This document shows positions 1 to 5,073 of a stretch of 5,073 bases of DNA, piece after piece. Position numbers and translations under genes: made by a program. Within the stretch, counting starts at the first letter, position 1, and each line of letters begins with the position of its first letter. The stretch lies in the NCBI GenBank assembly GCA_012735355.1, contig JAAYHP010000232.1:1-5073 (forward strand). Reading direction: 5' to 3'. The stretch comes from Lysinibacillus sp. (GTDB taxonomy: Bacteria > Bacillota > Bacilli > Bacillales_A > Planococcaceae). Under the pieces are notes generated by a model. The model had not been told where the DNA came from and did no database searches. It saw only the letters and a program-made list of their open reading frames with translations.

Positions 1-67
1 ATCCGATTACATATTACCAAATAATGTCACTAAAATTTATTCACCAACACCATTTGACAAAGAACCC
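1..67. mobile_element. Probable terminal end of an ISL3-family insertion sequence (partial)
   Basis: Read leftward from position 67, the sequence begins GGGTTCTTTGTCAAATGGTG. From memory, this resembles the terminal inverted repeats of ISL3-family elements, which begin GGnTCTTTGTCAAA or similar. The body of the element would lie to the left, outside the window, so no transposase domain can be seen. The plus-strand reading frames in this stretch are short. ISL3 elements usually duplicate 8 bp of AT-rich target, and the T-rich stretch at 68-75 would suit such a target, but the other copy is not visible. The identification rests on the terminal motif alone. An unrelated intergenic sequence remains possible. 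Confidence 0.45.
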
Positions 68-106
68 TTTTTTATGTTTCTTTAGCGCTTAATATGAATT
101 TCTTGA

Positions 107-925
107 TTAAGGGAATCTTGGGAATTGGCCAAAGTCTGGTTTGCGTTTTTCTTTAAAAGCATCTCGACCTTCTTTAGCTTCATCCGTAGTATAGTAAAGT
201 AATGTCGCGTCACCAGCAAATTGTTGAAGCCCTGCTAAACCATCTGTATCCGCGTTCATCGCCGCTTTTAAGAAGCGCAGTGCAGTTGGTGATTTTTCAA
301 GCATTTCTTCACACCATTTCACCGTTTCATCTTCCAATTGCTCTAGAGGCACTACCGTGTTAACTAAGCCCATTTCTAACGCTTCTTGAGCATTATATTG
401 ACGGCACAAGTACCAAATTTCACGAGCCTTTTTATGTCCAACGATACGAGCTAAATAGCCTGAGCCGTATCCCGCATCAAAGGAACCAACTTTAGGTCCA
501 GTTTGTCCAAAAATCGCATTATCCGCTGCAATCGTTAAGTCACATACTACATGTAATACGTGGCCTCCACCAATAGCATAACCTGCAACCATCGCCACAA
601 CTGGCTTAGGGATTACACGAATTAAACGTTGTAAATCTAATACATTAAGACGTGGAATGTCATCGTCTCCTACATATCCACCGTGCCCTCGCACTTTTTG
701 ATCCCCACCGGAACAGAAGGCTTTTTCCCCTTCACCAGTTAAAATAATGACACCAATATTTGCATCATCACGAGCGCGTGAGAAAGCATCAATCATTTCT
801 TCAACCGTTTTTGGGCGGAAGGCATTGCGCACTTCAGGACGGGTAATTGTAATTTTTGCAATTCCATTATAAAATTCATATTTTATGTCTTCATAAGTAT
901 GTAACGTTTTCCACTCACGAGCCAT
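107..925 (-). CDS. menB: 1,4-dihydroxy-2-naphthoyl-CoA synthase MenB
   Basis: This 272-residue crotonase-fold enzyme catalyses the Dieckmann-type ring closure of o-succinylbenzoyl-CoA to DHNA-CoA in cytosolic menaquinone synthesis. The sequence shows the family hallmarks: [19 protein letters not shown] at about 71-89, the oxyanion-hole glycines at about 73 and 120 (AIGGGH), and [15 protein letters not shown] at 141-155. The C-terminal end is [14 protein letters not shown] followed by [13 protein letters not shown]. Using a constant offset of 13 from E. coli MenB, the known active-site residues map to Tyr84, Gly143, Ser148, Asp150 and Tyr245, and all are present. Gly143 (QTG rather than QTD) marks the bicarbonate-dependent type I class. 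The length is normal. The ATG has a strong ribosome binding site 7 nt upstream. The gene starts 20 nt after menH and is the last operon gene visible. I see no convincing terminator after it. Confidence 0.97.
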   Translation of the reverse strand: MAREWKTLHTYEDIKYEFYNGIAKITITRPEVRNAFRPKTVEEMIDAFSRARDDANIGVIILTGEGEKAFCSGGDQKVRGHGGYVGDDDIPRLNVLDLQRLIRVIPKPVVAMVAGYAIGGGHVLHVVCDLTIAADNAIFGQTGPKVGSFDAGYGSGYLARIVGHKKAREIWYLCRQYNAQEALEMGLVNTVVPLEQLEDETVKWCEEMLEKSPTALRFLKAAMNADTDGLAGLQQFAGDATLLYYTTDEAKEGRDAFKEKRKPDFGQFPRFP

Positions 926-932
926 TTAAGTA

Positions 933-940
933 ACCTCCCC
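933..940 (-). promoter_or_regulatory. Ribosome binding site of menB
   Basis: The minus strand reads GGGGAGGT, 7 nt before the menB ATG (925-923). It fills most of the 20-nt gap after the menH stop. menB therefore has its own strong initiation signal and should not depend on ribosomes finishing menH, which matters given the amber codon in menH. Confidence 0.85.
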
Positions 941-945
941 GTTTT

Positions 946-1755
946 TTATAAGACTTCCTTAATTATTGTAGCAAATTGTTCCGGATTTTCCACATGAATT
1001 GAATGCCCCACATTTGCAACATTAATATGTTTACCATTTTGCAAAAATTCAAGCATTTTTTCAGCTATATCGCAAAATTTTTGGTCTAACTCTCCCGTAA
1101 TAAGTACTACTGGGAAGGATAGTCGGATTAATTTTCTCCAAACAGATTGTTGGGCACCTGTCCCTAAACCTCGCAAACTATTAGCTAATCCTATGATAGA
1201 TTGAGATAATCGTTCTTCTCGAATCGCTTTTTGAATAGATTCCGGCTATTTTTTTTGAGTTGCAAAAAGGGGGAGGTTTTCCCATTTATCAACAAACCAT
1301 TCAATCCCTTTTTCCTCAATCTCATCTGCTAATTTTTCATCCGCCCGTCTTCTAGCAATCTGTTCTTCCTCTGTTTCTAGTCCTGGCGATGAGCTTTCTA
1401 AAATAAGTTGTTTTATTCGTTTTGGGAATCGAGCTGCATAAGAAAGGGCAACCCGACCTCCCATAGAATATCCTAATAAGGTAAAATATTGTAAATCCAG
1501 TTGGTTAAATATTTCTTCTAAATCTTTCACTTGTTCAATCATAGTATAACGGGATTCATCCATAGGAGCCTCCGTTTTTCCATGACCAATTAAATCAATT
1601 GCTACGATTTTAATTGTATCAGGCAAGTATTCTATAACTTTTTCCCAAGTATTCATTGTTCCAGTAAAACCATGTAATAGGACGAGGGTATCTTTTGCCT
1701 GTTCATTCCATATCTTCACATTTACTTTTATTCCACGAATCATTAATGTAGCCAT
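946..1755 (-). pseudogene. menH: SHCHC synthase MenH, interrupted by an in-frame amber codon
   Basis: MenH is an alpha/beta hydrolase-fold enzyme that removes pyruvate from SEPHCHC to give SHCHC. The full frame is 269 codons, close to the usual length. Codon 170 is TAG (1248-1246), splitting it into 169 residues (1755-1246) and a downstream part ending at 946. The first part has the oxyanion motif LLHGFTG (about 26-32), DLIGHGKT (54-61) and the nucleophile elbow GYSMGG with Ser97. The second part has IGLANSLRGLGTGAQ, GELDQKF with the likely acid Asp224, and VGHSIHVENP with the likely base His251. The halves share one reading frame and look like normal MenH on both sides. The family pattern QK-(x)-LPE suggests the lost residue is Leu, one base away (TTG to TAG); this is inference. 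The start at 1755 is chosen because GGAG lies 8 nt upstream; ATG at 1743, overlapping the menD stop as TAATG, is an alternative. The truncated product lacks Asp and His and should be inactive. Confidence 0.9.
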
Positions 1756-3464
1756 TCTTTCAACTCCGAATGTATTTGTTGCCATAATTTACGGTGTGCT
1801 TGAACATTTTCTTTTCTATCCGTCATAATTTCTATCAATCTTAAAGGTTGATCATTTTCAATGAAAATCTTTTCCTTTTCATCAAAATGTTCAATCTTTA
1901 CATAATCCATATTATACATTTTTGCCACGTCATTAAATTTTAGCGCAGTTGGCGTTCCAAAAAGATCTTCATAGTATTCTTCCACAGTTGATTGAGACAA
2001 GTAGGAGAAAATCCCACCGCCATCGTTATTTAATACGATCGTTGTCATTTTACAATGTTGATAGCGAGTCAGTAAAAAGGCATTCGTATCATGTAAAGCA
2101 GCTAAATCTCCTATTAACAAATATACATTTCGATCACTTCTACCTTTTGCAAAACCAAATGCCGTTGAGATTACACCATCAATTCCATTTGCTCCCCGAT
2201 TAGCGAAAATTTGAATATCTTTCGTCGTTGGGAGTAAGAAAGTATCGATATCCCGAATAGGCATGCTGCTGCTTACAAACAAGTCGCTTTTTTCCGGTAA
2301 TTGTTCGAGAAGATAGCGAACGAATGCACCTTCATCTTTTTCATTTTGAATGTATTGTAGAATATATTTCTTAGCGATATCGTCGCTTGTTTTCCATAAA
2401 TGAACAAATTGTTCTTCAATAGATGATTGAATCTCTAACGCCTCTAGCCAATTACCAACGGATGCATGTAGAAAATGTGTTGACACGGATGTAGAATCTC
2501 TAAACATCGGATCTTCATCAATAACAATATAGTTACTAGGTGCACATTCTGTTAAAAATATCGATAAAAACTTTGACACTGGTTGAGCACCAAAGCGAAT
2601 AACGGATTCGCTATATGCTTTTCTTTTAAATTCTTCACATTTCAGTAGAGCATCGTATGTGGCAATAACGTATTGTAAGCAATCTTCAGGAATATTCGTT
2701 CGCATATTTGAAAGGCTTTCTACAATGACAGGCCACTTCACTTTACGAATAAACGCCCATAAATGCTCTACGTTTGTACCAAGGGGAAGCTCACCGATTA
2801 TAAGCAAGCCCCGTTTCGTTTGATTAATGATTGTTGATAGGGCGTCCAATGCAGCTCTACTTGGAACGATTGAGCTTTCAAAGCCTGCAAGAAATGTCGC
2901 TTTTGGTAGCTGATCTTGAAAATCGATGAGCAAAGGTTCACGAAATGGCATGTTTATATGTACCGGTCCAAGTGGATAAGTTTTCGCTATTGTTACTGCG
3001 CGAGCAACGTGCCGTTCAATAAAGGACAAAGTTTGCTTTTCACCATCAGGAATAGGAAATTCTCCAAACCATTTTACATGCTCTCCGTATAAATGAATTT
3101 GATTTATTGCTTGAGGAGCACCCACTTCTCGTAGTTCATGAGGGCGATCCGCTGTTATGACAACGAGTGGTACGCGAGCATATTTTGCTTCAACAATGGC
3201 AGGGTAGTAATTCGCTGCAGCCGTACCCGATGTACAAAGCAAAACAACTGGTTTCCCTTTTGACTTTGCTAAACCTAAGGCAAAAAAGGCTGCTGAACGT
3301 TCATCCACTTGCCTATAAATATTCAATTGTTTTGTAGAGACAAAAGCATAGGCTAACGGTGTTGACCTAGAACCAGGGCTAATCACCACATCTTCTACAC
3401 CATTTTGTAAAAGAGATGCTACAACTTTATAAACATAATCAGTTAAAATTTTACGCTCACTCAT
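1743..3464 (-). CDS. menD: SEPHCHC synthase MenD (thiamine diphosphate-dependent)
   Basis: This 573-residue cytosolic enzyme condenses isochorismate with 2-oxoglutarate, releasing CO2, to form SEPHCHC, the first committed step of the classical menaquinone route. The N-terminal domain shows ISPGSRSTPL (28-37), VDERSAAFFALGLAK with the ThDP-activating Glu55, CTSGTAAANYYPA (77-89) and ITADRP (103-108). The C-terminal ThDP/metal domain shows SSSMPIRDID (398-407), ANRGANGIDG (421-430), GDLAALHD (452-459) and NNDGGGIFSYL (479-489). The middle domain (about 190-350) is less conserved, as is usual. The length is normal and there is no sign of damage. The start ATG overlaps the menF stop by 8 nt (ATGAGTGA) and has AGGAGG 8 nt upstream. 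The 3' end overlaps menH, so menF-menD-menH are very likely coupled in translation. Confidence 0.97.
   Translation of the reverse strand: MSERKILTDYVYKVVASLLQNGVEDVVISPGSRSTPLAYAFVSTKQLNIYRQVDERSAAFFALGLAKSKGKPVVLLCTSGTAAANYYPAIVEAKYARVPLVVITADRPHELREVGAPQAINQIHLYGEHVKWFGEFPIPDGEKQTLSFIERHVARAVTIAKTYPLGPVHINMPFREPLLIDFQDQLPKATFLAGFESSIVPSRAALDALSTIINQTKRGLLIIGELPLGTNVEHLWAFIRKVKWPVIVESLSNMRTNIPEDCLQYVIATYDALLKCEEFKRKAYSESVIRFGAQPVSKFLSIFLTECAPSNYIVIDEDPMFRDSTSVSTHFLHASVGNWLEALEIQSSIEEQFVHLWKTSDDIAKKYILQYIQNEKDEGAFVRYLLEQLPEKSDLFVSSSMPIRDIDTFLLPTTKDIQIFANRGANGIDGVISTAFGFAKGRSDRNVYLLIGDLAALHDTNAFLLTRYQHCKMTTIVLNNDGGGIFSYLSQSTVEEYYEDLFGTPTALKFNDVAKMYNMDYVKIEHFDEKEKIFIENDQPLRLIEIMTDRKENVQAHRKLWQQIHSELKEWLH
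1764..1767 (-). promoter_or_regulatory. Ribosome binding site of menH, inside menD
   Basis: The minus strand reads GGAG, 8 nt upstream of ATG 1755-1753. It lies within the last codons of menD. This favours 1755 over the TAATG start at 1743 and points to translational coupling of menD and menH. Confidence 0.6.
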
Positions 3465-4839
3465 GAATTTGTCCTCCTAGGGCTCTTAACATCGGACGAA
3501 ACTTCACTAACGTTTCTTCGTACTCCGTTTGAGGGTTTGAATCTGCTACAATTCCTCCACCAGCGTACAAATAAGCTTTATTATCGATTAATGCCGCCGA
3601 TCGAATTGCCACAACAAATTCACCATTTCCTTCAGCATCCATCCAGCCAATTGGAGCAGCATACAATCCGCGATTCATAAGCTCATATTCTCGAATAATC
3701 TTCATCGCTTCTTTCGTTGGAAAACCTCCTAATGCAGGAGTTGGATGTAAATGTTTCACCAATTGGAGAATCGTTGCTCCATTTAATAGTTTCCCTTCAA
3801 CGGGTGTATATAAATGTTGTATATCACGAATTTTTAACAATTTCGGATGTTTCGGTACTTTATATTCTTTACAATTTTTTGCAAATGTATTTTCAATCAT
3901 ATCAACGACATATCGATGTTCCCCAAGATTTTTAGAATCCTTCAACAAAAAATCTCCTAAAAATTGATCTTCTTCTGCCGTTTTTCCTCTTCTAATAGAA
4001 CCGGCAACACAAGCAGAGTAAGCATTTCGATTGACTACTTTCACTAAACGTTCTGGAGTCGCCCCAAAAAATAATAGATTGTCCCGTTCAATCCCAAATA
4101 AATAACTTTCAGGTTGTTCATTGATGATTTGTTGAAGTATTTGAGGTGATGAAAGGGTATCTTTAAAATTTAATTCAAGGGAACGGGCAATAACTACTTT
4201 ATCAGCTTCTTTATTCCTAATTAAATTTGTCACGTCTTCCACTGATCGTAAGTAGTGTTCTTTATTTCGCTCCTGAATGGATGAAAGTAATGGTTTTTCA
4301 TAATGCTTTAATTCTTTTACTTGTGCAGCATGGATTAATCGATCCCGCTCTTTCCTTAAAGCGTCGAACATGACAGATGAATTTTCTTGTTCTGTAATAA
4401 AATGAATGCTCACATACGCCTTTTCATTTCGAATCACTAACTGGAAAGTTGCTACTGTAAAATAACTATGCGGAAAACCATCCCATTCATTTTTAATTTT
4501 ATTTTCAGGATCAAAGGTAAAACCACCAAATAATATAGGTTGGGGTTCTTGATCTTCCATTACAATATTTTGTGTTAATTCTTTCCACTGACGTTCTATT
4601 TCATCAAAACGATTGTTATTTGCATTATTTTCAAATACAATAGCTTGTCCAAGACCAACTATCGTTAATGTTTTCTCCCGATTTTGCCAAAAAAATCTTT
4701 TACCACGATGCTCTTTTTCTCCCGCTGCATAAAATGCCAATGCAGAGAGAGGATTTACTTCAATCGTTTCAATATAGAAGGCTAACTTGCTATTCGACGC
4801 CACTTCCACTTCAGTGGTTTTTAACCACTTTTGATGCAT
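3457..4839 (-). CDS. menF: Isochorismate synthase MenF
   Basis: This 460-residue enzyme of the chorismate-binding family converts chorismate to isochorismate with Mg2+, diverting the shikimate pathway into menaquinone. The conserved C-terminal half shows DKVVIARSLEL, whose Lys214 matches the general base of isochorismate synthases. It also shows FFGATPERLV (about 257-266), CVAGSIRRG (277-285), LGEHRYVVDMI (305-315), HPTPALGGFPTKEA (365-378), YAAPIGWMDAEGNGEFVVAIRSA (394-416), YAGGGIV (426-432) and the EYEET metal-site region (439-443). The N-terminal 200 residues are variable, as expected. A longer frame begins with TTG at 4908. I chose ATG 4839 because it has GGAGGT 7 nt upstream and gives a protein close to the usual MenF length. 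A siderophore-type isochorismate synthase (DhbC/EntC) has similar motifs, but the men context settles the role. It is the first gene of the visible operon and overlaps menD by 8 nt. Confidence 0.96.
   Translation of the reverse strand: MHQKWLKTTEVEVASNSKLAFYIETIEVNPLSALAFYAAGEKEHRGKRFFWQNREKTLTIVGLGQAIVFENNANNNRFDEIERQWKELTQNIVMEDQEPQPILFGGFTFDPENKIKNEWDGFPHSYFTVATFQLVIRNEKAYVSIHFITEQENSSVMFDALRKERDRLIHAAQVKELKHYEKPLLSSIQERNKEHYLRSVEDVTNLIRNKEADKVVIARSLELNFKDTLSSPQILQQIINEQPESYLFGIERDNLLFFGATPERLVKVVNRNAYSACVAGSIRRGKTAEEDQFLGDFLLKDSKNLGEHRYVVDMIENTFAKNCKEYKVPKHPKLLKIRDIQHLYTPVEGKLLNGATILQLVKHLHPTPALGGFPTKEAMKIIREYELMNRGLYAAPIGWMDAEGNGEFVVAIRSAALIDNKAYLYAGGGIVADSNPQTEYEETLVKFRPMLRALGGQIHE
3473..3478 (-). 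promoter_or_regulatory. Ribosome binding site of menD, inside menF
   Basis: The minus strand reads AGGAGG, 8 nt before the menD ATG. It sits within the last codons of menF, which fixes the menD start and indicates tight coupling with menF. Confidence 0.85.
4813..4829 (-). repeat. Perfect inverted repeat in the first codons of menF
   Basis: The arms AGTGGTT and AACCACT (7 bp) flank a 3-nt loop inside codons 4-9 of menF, about 7 nt after the start codon. The 3' arm could instead pair with AGTGG at 4806-4810. In mRNA this could form a small hairpin near the initiation site. A role is not established; the codons also spell ordinary residues (KWLKTTE). Confidence 0.4.
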
Positions 4840-4846
4840 GAAAAAT

Positions 4847-4852
4847 ACCTCC
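4847..4852 (-). promoter_or_regulatory. Ribosome binding site of menF
   Basis: The minus strand reads GGAGGT, 7 nt upstream of ATG 4839. This decides the menF start against the upstream in-frame TTG at 4908, which has no such signal. Confidence 0.88.
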
Positions 4853-4858
4853 GAAAAA

Positions 4859-4915
4859 AGAATTTTATAAGCCATAAAAATAGCAGAATGGTCATTTCTG
4901 CTTCTCAAAAATTCT
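4859..4915 (-). promoter_or_regulatory. Nested inverted repeats in the menF leader, possible attenuator
   Basis: The leader before menF contains an inner hairpin: AGCAGAA (4902-4896), a 7-nt loop, and TTCTGCT (4888-4882). It is followed on the transcript by A and then five T (4880-4876), a weak intrinsic-terminator-like arrangement. Enclosing it are arms AGAATTTT (4915-4908) and AAAATTCT (4866-4859), perfectly complementary over 8 bp. The 3' outer arm ends 6 nt before the menF ribosome binding site. This could be an attenuator or a translation control element, but I recognise no known riboswitch or T-box motif, and AT-rich repeats can arise by chance. Confidence 0.4.
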
Positions 4916-4916
4916 C

Positions 4917-4946
4917 ATTTTATTGCTTAACCGTTCAAATGTGCAA
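4917..4946 (-). promoter_or_regulatory. Alternative weak sigma-A-type promoter for menF
   Basis: TTGCAC (4946-4941) and TAAAAT (4922-4917) are separated by 18 nt on the minus strand. The -35 matches the consensus at only 3 of 6 positions. It is a less likely alternative to the extended -10 site upstream; transcripts from it would start near 4910 and lose the 5' outer arm of the leader repeat. Confidence 0.2.
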
Positions 4947-4956
4947 TATCTATTTT

Positions 4957-4965
4957 ATCATATCA
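4957..4965 (-). promoter_or_regulatory. Candidate extended -10 promoter for the men operon
   Basis: The minus strand reads TGATATGAT: a TGn extension followed by TATGAT, a 5 of 6 match to the sigma-A -10 box. No good -35 hexamer lies 16-18 nt upstream (TATTAT or similar), which extended -10 promoters tolerate. Transcription would start near 4950, giving a leader of about 110 nt before menF. Confidence 0.42.
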
Positions 4966-4972
4966 TTTTTTT

Positions 4973-4990
4973 AGTATTAATAATAATACT
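4973..4990. repeat. AT-rich 18-bp palindrome upstream of the menF promoter
   Basis: AGTATTA and TAATACT form a perfect 7-bp dyad around a 4-nt centre. It covers the place where the -35 region of the candidate promoter would be, a suitable position for an operator. I do not recognise it as the site of a particular regulator. It is AT-rich, so chance is a real alternative. Confidence 0.35.
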
Positions 4991-5054
4991 TTCCCTATTT
5001 CCTACATGAAAAAATAGATTTTTGAATACTTTATTTCTTTTTTCATTTAATAAT

Positions 5055-5073
5055 AAAAAAAGCCACATGATTC
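5055..5073. terminator. Possible half of an intrinsic terminator at the window edge
   Basis: On the minus strand the sequence reads GAATCATGTGGC followed by seven T. This looks like the 3' arm and U-tract of a rho-independent terminator for a gene upstream of menF. The matching 5' arm, GCCACATGATTC, would have to lie just beyond position 5073, so this cannot be confirmed here. Confidence 0.3.

Noticed and set aside
88..111. Inverted repeat CTTAAT/ATTAAG at the menB stop as an operon terminator
   Set aside because: The stem is only 6 AT-rich pairs with a 12-nt loop, and no T-run follows directly on the minus strand.
946..1176. A separate small gene starting at TTG 1176
   Set aside because: It has no ribosome binding site, and the frame continues upstream with MenH-like sequence to the amber codon, so it is the 3' part of menH.
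1249..1256. Programmed frameshift at the A8 run in menH
   Set aside because: The downstream frame is the same as the upstream one, and both shifted frames hit stops soon after, so slippage would not produce full-length MenH.
1949..2203. Plus-strand open frame of 84 codons opposite menD
   Set aside because: It lies wholly antisense to the conserved C-terminal domain of menD, and its protein resembles no family I know; it is a shadow frame.
3717..3935. Plus-strand open frame of 72 codons opposite menF
   Set aside because: It is antisense to the conserved HPTPALGGFPTKEA region of menF, so it is explained by the real gene.
4840..4908. N-terminal extension of MenF from TTG 4908
   Set aside because: It has no ribosome binding site, would run through the leader hairpins and the menF ribosome binding site, and makes the protein longer than usual.

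Overview
The window is most of a menaquinone (vitamin K2) biosynthesis operon from a low-GC Gram-positive bacterium. All four genes lie on the minus strand, so the transcription order runs from right to left: menF, menD, menH, menB. The organism is most likely a member of the Bacillales (Bacillaceae or Planococcaceae type). The reasons are the AT-rich sequence, the strong GGAGG-type ribosome binding sites, the Bacillus-like gene order F-D-H-B, and a MenB that matches my memory of Bacillus and Geobacillus MenB closely. Genus is not resolved.

Layout from right to left. Positions 5073-4840 are a non-coding leader/promoter region. Its outer edge carries what looks like half of a terminator (5055-5073). 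Next come an AT-rich 18-bp palindrome, a plausible extended -10 promoter, and a leader RNA with nested inverted repeats before the menF ribosome binding site. menF (4839-3457), menD (3464-1743) and menH (1755-946) overlap each other by 8 and 13 nt. menB (925-107) follows after a 20-nt gap. Positions 106-1 are non-coding; 1-67 resembles the terminal inverted repeat of an ISL3-family insertion sequence.

The encoded steps are consecutive. MenF isomerises chorismate to isochorismate. MenD adds a succinyl semialdehyde unit from 2-oxoglutarate to give SEPHCHC. MenH eliminates pyruvate to give SHCHC. MenB closes the second ring, making DHNA-CoA from OSB-CoA. The two steps between MenH and MenB (MenC and MenE) are not encoded in the window. 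In Bacillus they normally lie downstream of menB, which here is where the IS-like end sits.

The most notable observation is that menH is interrupted by an in-frame amber codon (1246-1248), while the reading frame and the family-typical sequence are intact on both sides. The break separates the nucleophile serine from the acid and histidine of the triad. It could be a recent nonsense mutation, a base-calling error or a readthrough site. Otherwise this is an ordinary metabolic operon, and I see no sign of an undescribed system.
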